From Thermococcus sp. JdF3 (lineage in GTDB: Archaea; Methanobacteriota_B; Thermococci; Thermococcales; Thermococcaceae), in the NCBI RefSeq assembly GCF_012027495.1, contig NZ_SNUK01000006.1:120770-184769 (forward strand): a DNA stretch of 64,000 nucleotides. Reading direction: 5' to 3'. Below are positions 53,487 through 63,914 of this stretch, piece after piece. The first letter of the stretch is position 1; the number at the start of each line of letters is the position of its first letter. The translations under genes were made by a program, and so were the position numbers. The notes beneath the pieces are model-generated. The model ran no database searches. It saw only the letters and a program-made list of their open reading frames with translations, and had not been told where the DNA came from.

Positions 53487-54869
53487 TTAAGCCCCGTCAA
53501 GTTCTTCTTCGAAATCTTCAAGGTCCCAGAGGAGGTAACCGTTCTCTCTCAGTTCCCCCTTGTTCTCAACCGCCTTTGCCACCAGCCCGTAGATCTTCCC
53601 CCACCCTTCAAGACCCACCAGCTCAGCCTTCCGCTCCAGGTCTTTGAGAACTCCGCGCGCCTCTTTCTCCTTCAGGCTTTTCCACTTCACCTCCACAAAC
53701 AAAGCTTTTTTCTCCCGCTCGTTCAGGGCGAGCAAATCAACCTCCTCTCCCCTGTGCCACCAGCGGCCAATCTTGGTGAACCTGAACGGTAGCTTTCCTG
53801 CCCTGTTGAGCTCGATTAAAAACTGCCTCCCCACCTCTTCAAAGGCGGAGCCGAGGTAGCAGTTGAAGCCGGTGTTGAAGTCCTCAAGCGCCCCCTCCGG
53901 AAATCCGCTATCGATCTCCTCGAAGTGCGGGGCCACGAAGCGGAACCAGAAGGCGAAGTAGAGATCCCTGAAGCGATAGACCCCGCGTTTCGCCCCCCTC
54001 CCAACCGGCAGCTCGCGCTTCAGGATACCGATGTCCTCAAGGATCCTGAGGTACCTGGCGGTGTTCTTCGGCTCGATGAAGGAGTACTGGGCGATCTCAT
54101 TGACCCTCGTCTTTCCCCGCGCCACAGCCTCAAGCACCGTGTAGTAGGTCTCCGGCTCCCTCAGCTCCTCCTCAAGCAGCGCCTTGGCCTCGCGGAAGAG
54201 GAAGGCGTTTGGGTCAAAGAAGTTCCCCCTTATCTCATCCTCGACGTCCTTTCCGCTGAAGAGCTCAAGGTACCTGGGGACGCCGGAGGTCACGGCGTAG
54301 AGCTTCACGGCATCCTCGGGGCTTGGGCGTGGGAACCACTCGAAGAGGTGCCTGAACCCCAGGGGCTGGAGGCTCAGCGTCGCGTCGCTCCTGCCGTAGA
54401 GCGGGCTCGAGTAGTCGAAGAAGCTTCTCTTGAGCAGGCCGACCGAGGAGGCCGAGAGTATGAGCATCACGTCGTTCCCGCCGAGAACCTCATCGACCAC
54501 GCTCTGGAACTCAGCCTCCACCTCCGAGTACCTGAGGAGGTAGGAGAACTCGTCGAGGAAGACCACGAGCCTTCCCTTTCCCTGGGAGGCTATGAAGCGG
54601 AAGGCGTCCGTGAAGGTCCGGAAGTTTGGAACCGGGATACCGAAGTACCGCCCGATCTCCCCGTTGAGCTTGGCGAGGTTGTACTCCCAGACCCGCTTCT
54701 CAAACTGCACCGCGATGGCCTCTTTGTCCTTCAAGAACTCCCTGACGAGCCTGCTCTTCCCGATTCTCCTCCTCCCGGTGACGAGGACGAGGGTGAAGCC
54801 TTCCCGCCGGTAAAGCCTCTCGAGGGTCCTGAGCTCCTCCTCCCTGTCCACAAATTTTCGACTTCTCAT
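53487..54869 (-). CDS. Archaeal ATPase with C-terminal DUF234 (PD-(D/E)xK-like) domain
   Basis: A 460-aa protein. The N-terminal AAA-type ATPase has Walker A VTGRRRIGKSRLV and Walker B VVFLDEFSYLL. A winged helix (RGKTRVNEIAQYSFIEPKNT) and a C-terminal domain with EEVDLLAL and ALFVEVKW follow; these acidic/Lys residues match a PD-(D/E)xK nuclease core. The family is abundant in archaea and its role is unknown; a DNA-linked or defence function is inference. TATA CTTTTATAC is at 54888-54896 (minus strand), close to the ATG. Confidence 0.85.
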   Translation of the reverse strand: MRSRKFVDREEELRTLERLYRREGFTLVLVTGRRRIGKSRLVREFLKDKEAIAVQFEKRVWEYNLAKLNGEIGRYFGIPVPNFRTFTDAFRFIASQGKGRLVVFLDEFSYLLRYSEVEAEFQSVVDEVLGGNDVMLILSASSVGLLKRSFFDYSSPLYGRSDATLSLQPLGFRHLFEWFPRPSPEDAVKLYAVTSGVPRYLELFSGKDVEDEIRGNFFDPNAFLFREAKALLEEELREPETYYTVLEAVARGKTRVNEIAQYSFIEPKNTARYLRILEDIGILKRELPVGRGAKRGVYRFRDLYFAFWFRFVAPHFEEIDSGFPEGALEDFNTGFNCYLGSAFEEVGRQFLIELNRAGKLPFRFTKIGRWWHRGEEVDLLALNEREKKALFVEVKWKSLKEKEARGVLKDLERKAELVGLEGWGKIYGLVAKAVENKGELRENGYLLWDLEDFEEELDGA

Positions 54870-54896
54870 AATATAATCGTGAATCGAAAAGTATAA

Positions 54897-56050
<1,154 letters not shown>

Positions 56051-56088
56051 GGTTTTTATCTCCTCCCCTCAAATTTTAGGGGATGGCC

Positions 56089-56832
56089 ATGAAACGGGAC
56101 TACACCCTCTACTTCTTCGCCGCGCTGGGGAGCTTCCTCGTCGTCTACATAGCCCTCCCGCTGGTCGTCATACTGGTCAAGCAGGCCGCTGACCTGGAGA
56201 TGCTCGTCAAGACCCTCCACGACTCCTACGTAATCGAGGCCCTCAGGAACTCCCTTATAACGGCGACCGCCACCGCGCTGATAGCCCTCCTTTTTGGCGT
56301 TCCCTTGGGTTATGTGCTGGCCAGAAAGGAGTTCCCTGGAAAGAGCCTCGTGCAGGCCATAGTGGACGTCCCGATAGTTATCCCTCACTCCGTTGTGGGA
56401 ATAATGCTCCTCGTTACCTTCTCAAGCGCCATCCTCGACAGCTACACGGGCATAATAGCGGCCATGCTCTTCGTCTCGGCACCGTTCGCGATAAACGCCG
56501 CAAGGGATGGCTTTCTGGCCGTGGATGAGGGGCTGGAACATGTTGCCAGGACCCTGGGTGCCTCCCGCTTAAGGGCGTTCTTCTCCGTGGCGCTCCCGAT
56601 GGCTTTCCCGGCCATAGCGAGCGGTGCGATAATGACGTGGGCGAGGGCGATAAGCGAGGTCGGCGCGATACTCATCGTTGCGTACTACCCAAAGACAGCT
56701 CAGGTTCTCGTCATGGAGTACTTCAACAACTACGGCCTGAGGTCCTCGAGACCGATTTCCGTTATCCTCATAGTGATGAGCCTTACAATCTTCATAATCC
56801 TGCGCTGGCTGGTGGGGAGGAAGAATGCTTGA
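56089..56832 (+). CDS. wtpB: Tungstate/molybdate ABC transporter permease WtpB
   Basis: A 247-aa permease with about six helices and the EAA loop [18 protein letters not shown]. It transports tungstate with WtpA and WtpC. The start is uncertain: ATG 56089 is behind GGGGATGGCC, while the in-frame ATG 56083 lies about 27 bp behind TTTTTAT (56053-56059) and could be leaderless. A GC-rich hairpin (GAGGGG with CCCCTC) fills the gap after wtpA. Confidence 0.9.
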   Translation: MKRDYTLYFFAALGSFLVVYIALPLVVILVKQAADLEMLVKTLHDSYVIEALRNSLITATATALIALLFGVPLGYVLARKEFPGKSLVQAIVDVPIVIPHSVVGIMLLVTFSSAILDSYTGIIAAMLFVSAPFAINAARDGFLAVDEGLEHVARTLGASRLRAFFSVALPMAFPAIASGAIMTWARAISEVGAILIVAYYPKTAQVLVMEYFNNYGLRSSRPISVILIVMSLTIFIILRWLVGRKNA

Positions 56833-57859
56833 GGTGAAATCCGTCTCCAAGGACTGGAAGGAGTTCCGGCTGAGGGAGATAAGCTTTGACGTGAGCGAGG
56901 GGGAGCACTTCATAATCCTCGGCCCGAGCGGAGCAGGGAAGACGGTGCTCCTTGAGATAATAGCGGGCATAATCGAGCCCGACGCCGGGAGGGTCCTCCT
57001 CAACGGTGAGGACATAACCCACTGGCCACCGGAGAGGCGCGGTCTTACATACATCCCCCAGAACTACGCCCTCTTCCCCCATATGAGCGTCTTCGATAAC
57101 ATAGCCTTCGGGCTCAGGCTCCGGAGGGTTCCGAGGGCGGAAATCGAGAGGAAAGTTAAGGAAATAGCCGAGGTTCTGGGCATAGCCCACCTTCTCCACA
57201 GAAAGCCAAAAACCCTGAGCGGCGGAGAGAGCCAGCGCGTGGCCATAGCCAGGGCCCTCGTTGTGGAGCCCGAGCTTCTTCTCATGGACGAGCCCTTCGC
57301 GAACCTCGACGTCCAGACCCGCTCGAAGCTTCTGGGCGAGATGAAGCGCTGGAGACGGGAGCTCGGCTTCACCGCGTTGCACGTTACCCACTCCTTCGAG
57401 GAAGCGGTGAGCTTGGGCGACAGGGTGGGCGTTATGCTCAACGGGAGGCTCGTCCAGGTCGGCCCGGTCAGGGAGGTCTTCTCAAGGCCGGCGAGCGAGG
57501 AAGTCGCGCGGTTCCTCGGCTTCGAGAACATAATCGAGGGAACCGCGGAGGGGAGGGTTCTGAGGAGCAACGGCGTCGAGATAGAGCTTCCGGCGGAGGC
57601 GAGGGGAAGGGTTCGCGTTGGTCTAAGGCCGGAAGACATAATCCTCTCCCTGGGACCCATTAGAACATCCGCGAGGAACGAGTTCAAAGCCCTGGTTGAG
57701 TCGGTTGAAGAGCTCGGTCCGCTCGTCAGGGTTCATCTGAGAATCGGCGGCCTGCATCTGAGGGCGTTCATAACCCGCTCCTCGATGCTGGAGATGGGAA
57801 TAACGAAGGGACGGGAGGTCTACGTCAGCTTCAAGGCGAGCGCCCTTCACGTCTTCTGA
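56825..57859 (+). CDS. wtpC: Tungstate/molybdate ABC transporter ATP-binding protein WtpC
   Basis: A 344-aa ATPase. Walker [10 protein letters not shown], signature LSGGESQR, Walker [12 protein letters not shown]. The C-terminal 110 residues form a TOBE-like regulatory domain ([30 protein letters not shown]). It overlaps wtpB by 8 bp. The end overlaps the convergent trmO-like gene by 29 bp. Confidence 0.92.
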   Translation: MLEVKSVSKDWKEFRLREISFDVSEGEHFIILGPSGAGKTVLLEIIAGIIEPDAGRVLLNGEDITHWPPERRGLTYIPQNYALFPHMSVFDNIAFGLRLRRVPRAEIERKVKEIAEVLGIAHLLHRKPKTLSGGESQRVAIARALVVEPELLLMDEPFANLDVQTRSKLLGEMKRWRRELGFTALHVTHSFEEAVSLGDRVGVMLNGRLVQVGPVREVFSRPASEEVARFLGFENIIEGTAEGRVLRSNGVEIELPAEARGRVRVGLRPEDIILSLGPIRTSARNEFKALVESVEELGPLVRVHLRIGGLHLRAFITRSSMLEMGITKGREVYVSFKASALHVF

Positions 57860-58502
57860 GGCCCTCCGTCCTCAGCTTGTCCTTTATCTCCACGGGCAGG
57901 TTCTCGTATATCTCCTCCAGGGCGCTGATCAGCTCCACCAGCTCTTTGGCGGTCAGCACCTCCGTCTTCGGTCCCAGCTCAAGAACCAGCGCCTCGTACT
58001 CCTCGGGCGAAACCTCCTCCAGCTCGCCCAGATGCTCGCTCTTCCGGGGTATCAGGTTGACCTCCCCCACCTGCCTCGATGCGGGTACCTCAAGCTCCTC
58101 CTCCGGAATCGGGGTCTCCTTCGGGCAGTCCAGTCTCTCCACGAGTATCTTTATGTCCACGACCGGCGTTCCGTTGTGGGCGTCTATCCAGTCGATGTAG
58201 AGCCTGTTCCCCTCGATACGGTTTATTCTAACGGCGTAGATGGCCAGGGGGTTGGGTCTGACCGGTGAGCGTGTTGCAAAGACTCCCCTGAGGGGGTTCT
58301 CAGGATTGTTGTACGGGTGAACCTTCAGGACGCTCCTCCTCCCCGGGGTGTCGCTGGCGTGAAACCAGAGGATCAGCTTTATCCAGTCCCCCTCGTTGAG
58401 GCCGTGGACGGCATCGCTGAACTTTGGGAGGATTTCTATGAAAGTCTCTCCGTTCTTCCTCACGTAGCCGACGGGAACGAGTTTGAAGGGCTCGAAGTTC
58501 AT
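57831..58502 (-). CDS. TrmO/TsaA-like tRNA N6-methyltransferase with C-terminal extension
   Basis: About 223 aa. The N-terminal TsaA-like (UPF0066) domain shows [20 protein letters not shown] and [20 protein letters not shown], the SAM-binding signature of the TrmO family, which methylates t6A37 of tRNA. The last 85 residues (an acidic, helical stretch, [20 protein letters not shown]) are an extension. I chose ATG 58502 behind GGTGATGG; two in-frame starts (58508, 58511) overlap that ribosome site. Confidence 0.83.
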   Translation of the reverse strand: MNFEPFKLVPVGYVRKNGETFIEILPKFSDAVHGLNEGDWIKLILWFHASDTPGRRSVLKVHPYNNPENPLRGVFATRSPVRPNPLAIYAVRINRIEGNRLYIDWIDAHNGTPVVDIKILVERLDCPKETPIPEEELEVPASRQVGEVNLIPRKSEHLGELEEVSPEEYEALVLELGPKTEVLTAKELVELISALEEIYENLPVEIKDKLRTEGLRRREGRSP

Positions 58503-58530
58503 CTCCATCACCAGTATAAAGAAAAGGGAC

Positions 58531-59796
58531 TCAGGTACCGTGCTCCCAGCTCTCCAGGTATCTTCTCTGCTCCTCGGTGAGCTCCTCGATTTTTATCCCC
58601 ATCGAGGCCAGCTTAATCCTCGCCACCATCTCGTCTATCTCCCTCGGGAGCACGTAGACCTTTGGCTCAAGCTTCTCGTGGTTGTTCAGTATGTATTCAG
58701 CCGCCTTCGCCTGCAGGGCGAAGCTCATGTCCATAATCTCGGCCGGGTGGCCGTCCGCCGCGGCGAGATTTACGAGCCTGCCCTCGGCGAGGAGGTAGAG
58801 CCTCCTTCCATCGGCCAGCTTGTACTCGGTTATGTTGGGCCTCGGCTCGCTTATATCGACCGCCAGCTCCTCGAGGTCCGGTTTGCTTATCTCCACGTCG
58901 AAGTGGCCGGCGTTGGCCATTATCACGCCGTCCTTCATGACCTCGAAGTGCTCCTTCCTTATGCAGTTGATGTCGCCCGTGGAGGTGACGAAGATGTCGC
59001 CCACCTTCGCCGCCTCCTTCATGTCCATGACGAGGAAGCCGTCCATCCTCGCCTCCAGCGCTCTAATCGGGTCAACCTCCACGACTATCACCGTCGCGCC
59101 GAGGCCCCTCGCCCTCATTGCTATACCCCTGCCGCACCAGCCGTAGCCGACAACGACGACGTTCTTGCCCGCTATCAGCAGGTTGGTGGTTCTCAGGATT
59201 CCGTCCCACGTTGACTGGCCGGTGCCGTACCTGTTGTCGAATAGGTACTTGGTGTAGGAGTCGTTCACCGCTATGATCGGGAACCTCAGAACGCCGTCCT
59301 TCTCCATGGCGCGGAGCCTTATGACGCCCGTTGTCGTTTCCTCGCTCGCCCCCCAGAGCTCGTCTATCAGCTCAGTTCTCTCCTTCAGCACCGTCGAGAC
59401 CATGTCGGCGCCGTCGTCTATGATGATGTTCGGCTTTATGTCGAGCGCCTTGTGCATGAACTCGTAGTACTGCTCCCTGTCCTCCCCGCGGATCGCGTAG
59501 ACCCTGACTCCTGCCTTGGCGAGGGCGGCGACAACGTCGTCTTGGGTTGAGAGCGGGTTGCTGGCCGCCGCCGAGACCTCTGCACCGGCCGCCTTAAGCG
59601 TGAGGAGCAGGAAGGCGGTCTTCATCTCAAGGTGCAGCGTCGTCGCAATCCTGACTCCCTCGAAGGGCTTTTTCTCCTCGAATTCCTTTCTTATTGCCTG
59701 GAGAACCGGCATGAACCTGGAGACCCAGTCTATCTTTTTCTCGCCGCTGGGGGCCAGGTTGATGTCCTTAACGCAGTAATCCCTCGTGCAGTTCAT
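58531..59796 (-). CDS. ahcY: S-adenosylhomocysteinase
   Basis: A 421-aa NAD-dependent hydrolase that splits S-adenosylhomocysteine to adenosine (or inosine in some archaea) and homocysteine. N-terminal substrate site [44 protein letters not shown], and NAD loop [14 protein letters not shown] are present. It drains the product of the many methyltransferases in the window. ATG 59796 follows GGTGATGAGG; an ATG 6 nt earlier is in frame. TATA CTTTAAATA lies at about 59870-59878. Confidence 0.94.
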   Translation of the reverse strand: MNCTRDYCVKDINLAPSGEKKIDWVSRFMPVLQAIRKEFEEKKPFEGVRIATTLHLEMKTAFLLLTLKAAGAEVSAAASNPLSTQDDVVAALAKAGVRVYAIRGEDREQYYEFMHKALDIKPNIIIDDGADMVSTVLKERTELIDELWGASEETTTGVIRLRAMEKDGVLRFPIIAVNDSYTKYLFDNRYGTGQSTWDGILRTTNLLIAGKNVVVVGYGWCGRGIAMRARGLGATVIVVEVDPIRALEARMDGFLVMDMKEAAKVGDIFVTSTGDINCIRKEHFEVMKDGVIMANAGHFDVEISKPDLEELAVDISEPRPNITEYKLADGRRLYLLAEGRLVNLAAADGHPAEIMDMSFALQAKAAEYILNNHEKLEPKVYVLPREIDEMVARIKLASMGIKIEELTEEQRRYLESWEHGT

Positions 59797-59938
59797 CCTC
59801 ATCACCGGTGAACCTTTAGGGCCATACCTTAAAACACTTGGGCTACCATTTTTGTGTATTCAATTTCATATTTAAAGTGGTTCATTCAATCTCCGGAAAG
59901 GTTTTTAGGTTGATGGCGCTATAACTGTTGGTGTTCCC

Positions 59939-60508
59939 ATGATACTCGACCTCTCTGCCCCTATCTCGGAAAACACCCCGGTTTACCCGGACGACCCGCC
60001 CGTGAGTGTCAGGCTCTGGGCCGTCATCGACAGGGACGGCTACTACATGAACGTTCTGAAGATGGGGGAGCATTCCGGCACCCACGTTGATGCGCCGGCG
60101 CACTTCGTGCCCGGGGGAAGGACCATCGATGAGATGCCGCTTGAGAAGTTCATCGGTGAGGGCATCGTTCTGGATGTCAGGGATGGGGAGGGGCCTATAA
60201 GGCTCGACGAGATTCCGGATGGAGGCTACTTTGGAAGGATAGTGCTTTTCCTGACGGGTGGGCGGGAGCTCTCTCCGGAGGTGGCGCTGTTTCTTGTGGC
60301 TGAGGGCGTTAGGGCCGTTGGCACCGACTCCATGAGCATCGGGGACGACGCCGTCCACAGAATACTCCTCAGCGAGGAGGTGCCGGTGTTCGAGAACCTG
60401 ACCAACCTGGAGGCCCTCGTAGGAAAAGACTTCACGTTCGTGGCGTTTCCCCTCAAAATCGAGGGCGGTTCGGGAAGCCCCGTCAGGGCAGTGGCCTTTG
60501 TGGAGTGA
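59939..60508 (+). CDS. Cyclase family protein (kynurenine formamidase-like)
   Basis: A 189-aa metal-dependent hydrolase with GEHSGTHVDAPAHFVPGGRT, the HxGTHxDxPxH zinc/manganese site of the putative cyclase family, and GTDSMSIGDD in the C-terminal part. Some members hydrolyse N-formylkynurenine; the archaeal substrate is unknown. No ribosome site of note; TTTTTAGG (59901-59908) may be the TATA element, with a short leader. Confidence 0.83.
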   Translation: MILDLSAPISENTPVYPDDPPVSVRLWAVIDRDGYYMNVLKMGEHSGTHVDAPAHFVPGGRTIDEMPLEKFIGEGIVLDVRDGEGPIRLDEIPDGGYFGRIVLFLTGGRELSPEVALFLVAEGVRAVGTDSMSIGDDAVHRILLSEEVPVFENLTNLEALVGKDFTFVAFPLKIEGGSGSPVRAVAFVE

Positions 60509-60737
60509 AATGCGCACTTGTTTTGTTTGATGCGGCTTTGTTGCTCCCTTATTCGCCTGTTCATGCTGCTTTAATCCCGATTAAACAGAGTTAAACGTTG
60601 TGAAACCTTTGTTAACAGTTAAAAGATAAAACTCTGCTCTCAAGACTTTTTTCTAAACAATCGCCAATGTACGTGGACGATTTCCTGAAAAAAGCTTAAA
60701 TATGCCTTTTTTCATATGGAGGTATGAGGTGAAGAGC

Positions 60738-61895
60738 ATGATGGGCAAGAAAGTGGTGGCGGTTCTGTTCGGGCTGCTGATGTTGGCGATGCCGTTCACG
60801 ATCAGCAGCGTCAGTGCCGAGACGAGCGTGACCGTCATACTCGTGAGCGACAACGCGGCCGACAAAGCAATCGCCGAGTACCTGTCCAACGAAACGGGTG
60901 CGGTGATAGTCACGACAACGTGGGGCGTCTACGATCCGAACGTTACGGCAGAGATTATGAGCTACGCTCCGGACGAGGTGATAATAATCGGTGGTCCTGA
61001 CGCCGTGGTCGATGAATACGTCGCGGACTTGGAGGAACTCAACATCACCGTCGAACGCTGGGGTGGCCAGAACAGGTACGAGACCAACCTCATGGTCATG
61101 GGGCGGGCCAAAGTTAAATTCAAGCTCGAGTTCAATAACAGCGTTTTCGTCGCTGGAAACGACACCCTGGCCATTCAGAACGCCCTTCGGCTCGCGGTTC
61201 AGAACGGGGCAGTGATGGTCTACGTTAACAAGAGCACCAACGTCACAAAGCTCATGGAGAAGTTTGGGGTAGAGGACGCGGTCATGGTCAAGACGCAGGC
61301 ATCTGAGAGGGTCATGGAACACGTTAGGGCGCAGCTCCACGGGTGCAACTGTACCGCCATGGAGGTTCAGGCCAACGTCACCAGGGAGACGGTTCTCCAG
61401 CTGATGGTTCAGGTTCAGGAGAGGCTCAAAACTATCGAGAAGATGGCAAACGAAACCAACTCAACCGCACTCATGGAGCAGGTTAGGGTCATGGAGATGA
61501 CGATGGAGAAGGCCAACGGGGCACTTCAGGCCGGAAACTACACCGGGGCGTACCAGATGGTGCTTGAGCTCCAGGTTCGGACGGAGTTCAGCCTCAAAGC
61601 GGCGAACGGCGGGATGAGGATGGCGATAAAGAACGGTGAAAAGGCTGCCCTTGAGCGTGAGATGGAGAAGCTTGAGGCGCAGATAAGCGTCATGGAGAAG
61701 GCGGGAATAGACGTTAGCGCCATCAACGCGCTGATGGAGCAGCTCAAGGTTGCGATTCAGAACGGCCAGTACGACGAGGCCCGGGGGCTCGTAAACCAGA
61801 TAACGGCCATGATAAAGGAAGCCTATCAGAAAGGGAGGCAGGACATTAAGAACAGCGCCCAAAAAACCCACGGAATGGGCTCATCTCGGCCGTGA
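60738..61895 (+). CDS. Secreted cell-surface protein with CWB2-like domain and coiled coil
   Basis: A 385-aa protein. The signal peptide GLLMLAMPFTISSVSA ends near residue 30. Residues 32-145 match the fold of a cell-wall-binding repeat 2 domain (VILVSDNAADKAIAEYL, EVIIIGGPDAVVDEYVADL, ERWGGQNRYETN). The C-terminal half is helical with Met/Glu-rich repeats (ETVLQLMVQVQERLKTIEKM), likely a coiled coil. It should lie outside the membrane. GAGGTGAAGAGC precedes ATG 60738, and CTTAAATATG (60696-60705) is the promoter. Confidence 0.8.
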   Translation: MMGKKVVAVLFGLLMLAMPFTISSVSAETSVTVILVSDNAADKAIAEYLSNETGAVIVTTTWGVYDPNVTAEIMSYAPDEVIIIGGPDAVVDEYVADLEELNITVERWGGQNRYETNLMVMGRAKVKFKLEFNNSVFVAGNDTLAIQNALRLAVQNGAVMVYVNKSTNVTKLMEKFGVEDAVMVKTQASERVMEHVRAQLHGCNCTAMEVQANVTRETVLQLMVQVQERLKTIEKMANETNSTALMEQVRVMEMTMEKANGALQAGNYTGAYQMVLELQVRTEFSLKAANGGMRMAIKNGEKAALEREMEKLEAQISVMEKAGIDVSAINALMEQLKVAIQNGQYDEARGLVNQITAMIKEAYQKGRQDIKNSAQKTHGMGSSRP

Positions 61896-61944
61896 ACAAG
61901 TTAACACACGTTGGGCACCACCAACCCCTGTATGGGCGATAAAA

Positions 61945-62319
61945 TCAGCGGCTTGAATCAGCTTCTTTTTGCCGCTCCCTTCTCCTTTTCTTCTGCTCCC
62001 TGATGTACGGATACCTCGTTATGTGGCCGCAGTTGAGGCACTTGATGACAACGTGGCCGTTCCGGAGCCTCACCCTGGCGTTGACGCCCGGGACGAGGAA
62101 TGTGTGACAGCTCTTGCAGTAGCGGCGCTTCCACTTTTTGGGCATCCTTATCCTGGCCTTCTGCTGAACCGCGAGGGCTATCTCCACGTAGCGGTTGGCC
62201 AGCTCGGGCTCGTAGGGGAAGACCCTCTCCGCGAGGGTGAAGAGGGTCTCAATCCTCCCGCGGGCAATTCTGCGCTTTTCCCTCTGCTCCCTCTGGCGGA
62301 TGAACTTTTTCTTGCTCAT
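61945..62319 (-). CDS. rnp4: Ribonuclease P protein component 4 (Rpp21)
   Basis: A 124-aa basic zinc-ribbon protein: CKSCHTFLVPG and CLNCGH, with an N-terminal helical basic part (SKKKFIRQREQREKRRIARG). It forms a pair with Rpp29 and helps RNase P trim tRNA 5' ends. The ATG lies 4 nt behind the stop of the upstream gene, which provides GGTGATACC. Confidence 0.93.
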   Translation of the reverse strand: MSKKKFIRQREQREKRRIARGRIETLFTLAERVFPYEPELANRYVEIALAVQQKARIRMPKKWKRRYCKSCHTFLVPGVNARVRLRNGHVVIKCLNCGHITRYPYIREQKKRRRERQKEADSSR

Positions 62320-62323
62320 GGTA

Positions 62324-63859
62324 TCACCGTATCAGTATCAGCTTTCCCGGAAACGGCTCGTAAATGTAGCCGGTGGCTATAAACTTTTCAATCAGGTTGA
62401 GGGCGTCCCGCTCGTTAAAGCCGTTCTTCAGCATCTCCCTCAGGAACTCCTCCCTGGTAACTTCTCCGAAGGGGCTTGTGGAGGCGAGGTCGTGGAATAT
62501 CTGGAGGGCCTTCTGGGCACGGACATCGTAGGGGATGTAGCGCTCGTACTCCTTTTCGAGCTTCATTATGACCTCGGGCCGCTTTTTAATGAGCTCGCCA
62601 AAAGACACGCTCCACTCGTTCAGTATCGTATCGTCGATCTCTCTGACGTCTTTAACCGCCCTGTCAGTCACTTTCCCGTAGAACCGGGTGATAGCTCCAA
62701 AGAGCCTGCTGTCAAGATAGAACCTCATCCCCAGGTGGAGCACGCCGCTGGGGGTTGTCAGCTTCTCAAACGTTTCGCTGTACTCTTTCCTGCCCCATCT
62801 CCTCCATTTCAGATGCTCGTCCCTCAGTCTGCTCAGTTCCTCGTGGCTCATTGAGAGATAGCGTTCCCTGTTGATGAAAATGGTCACGAGCAGATTGGGA
62901 ATCAGCTGTCGGAATTCCCGGTTCTCCTCGAAGTATGGCTTCTCATCCCACGGCATGAGCACGAAAGGGGTTTCGGAGATTCTGGCCAGAGGGTCTGTTG
63001 GATTTGCCTCAACATCCCGGGGCAGCAGACCGATCGCCCGTTTGTTTAATATGGGTCCCTTGCTCCATTTTGGTATCCCTGTTAGTCCCTTTCTTGAGGA
63101 GGGCGTGTAGTACCTCATGTCAGTTCCGTTGGGGTTGCCGGTCCTGAAATCGATGTCCAGTACCGGGTCGGTTATCTCAATGGCAGTCTCTTTCCGGAGG
63201 CGAACTTCCCACGGCAGACTTGATTGGAAATACTTAAGGGCTTTCCAGAGGGCGAGGAGCCCCATATTTTCCCGGTACTTGTAGACGGTGTACTCAAAAC
63301 CCTCGCCCCATTGGGGGGCCTCACTTCCCCAGAGGATATACGGGACGCCGTAGAGTGAATATATGAGGGCCTTCATCATGTCCTTGCGGACGTAGATGGT
63401 CCTTCTGAATAGGTCAACCACCTCGCGCCTGCTCAGCGCGAACTCCCGGTAGTCCTTCCAGTACTCCGAGTAGTTCCTTCCTTCGATTGAAGTGGCGTGA
63501 ACCATCCTCAGGTTTCCCCAGCGGTACGCGTCCGCCGTTCCCCTCACCGCCACGTGGCTTCCGGGTCTGACGTCCCCGCTGACCCTTGTGCCTTCCGTTG
63601 CCCGTATCACCAGGTACGTCCTGAACTCCTCCCTCCCGAGCCCCGCCAGCTCCGAGGGGGAGAGGGGGGACAGGAGGTAATATGCGGCGTCCCGTGGGGC
63701 GTTGGGGGGCTTTCTGCCCAGCAGAAAACCCGCTATCTCAACATCCTCGCCGTTTTTAAGCCGCTGGATTCTCAACTGAAACTCCCTGAGCCGTCTGCCG
63801 GGACTCAGCGGCTCCCGTGCCTTCTCCAGTCTCAGCAGTTCCAGTATCTCCCTCTCCAT
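62324..63859 (-). CDS. MCM-like OB/winged-helix protein lacking Walker motifs, hypothetical
   Basis: A 511-aa protein. Residues about 38-125 look like an OB-fold (EIAGFLLGRKPP, SHVAVRGTADAYRWGNLRMV). Residues 150-172 (DLFRRTIYVRKDMMKALIYS) recall the helix that opens the MCM ATPase, and the C-terminus (TGYIYEPFPGKLILI) is close to the MCM winged helix. Between them there is no GxxGxGK(S/T) or DE-type Walker B, so ATPase activity is unlikely. Function unknown; a replication-linked role is inference. The ATG lies about 27 bp behind TATA GTTTATAAAC, suggesting a leaderless mRNA. Confidence 0.6.
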   Translation of the reverse strand: MEREILELLRLEKAREPLSPGRRLREFQLRIQRLKNGEDVEIAGFLLGRKPPNAPRDAAYYLLSPLSPSELAGLGREEFRTYLVIRATEGTRVSGDVRPGSHVAVRGTADAYRWGNLRMVHATSIEGRNYSEYWKDYREFALSRREVVDLFRRTIYVRKDMMKALIYSLYGVPYILWGSEAPQWGEGFEYTVYKYRENMGLLALWKALKYFQSSLPWEVRLRKETAIEITDPVLDIDFRTGNPNGTDMRYYTPSSRKGLTGIPKWSKGPILNKRAIGLLPRDVEANPTDPLARISETPFVLMPWDEKPYFEENREFRQLIPNLLVTIFINRERYLSMSHEELSRLRDEHLKWRRWGRKEYSETFEKLTTPSGVLHLGMRFYLDSRLFGAITRFYGKVTDRAVKDVREIDDTILNEWSVSFGELIKKRPEVIMKLEKEYERYIPYDVRAQKALQIFHDLASTSPFGEVTREEFLREMLKNGFNERDALNLIEKFIATGYIYEPFPGKLILIR

Positions 63860-63881
63860 CGACGGTTCTATTGACCGTAAA

Positions 63882-63891
63882 GTTTATAAAC
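63882..63891. promoter_or_regulatory. Palindromic TATA box shared by divergent genes
   Basis: GTTTATAAAC is a perfect palindrome. Its centre is about 27 bp from the minus-strand ATG (63859) and about 28 bp from the first base of the 5S rRNA gene (63915). One element could thus direct both transcripts. No second TATA box was seen between them. Confidence 0.6.
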
Positions 63892-63914
63892 CCTCCGCGA
63901 CAGGTATGTATCGG

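Noticed and set aside
60570..60585. Inverted repeat TTTAATC-CC-GATTAAA upstream of the surface-protein gene
   Set aside because: A neat 16-bp palindrome, but about 110 bp before the promoter and isolated; not enough to call an operator.
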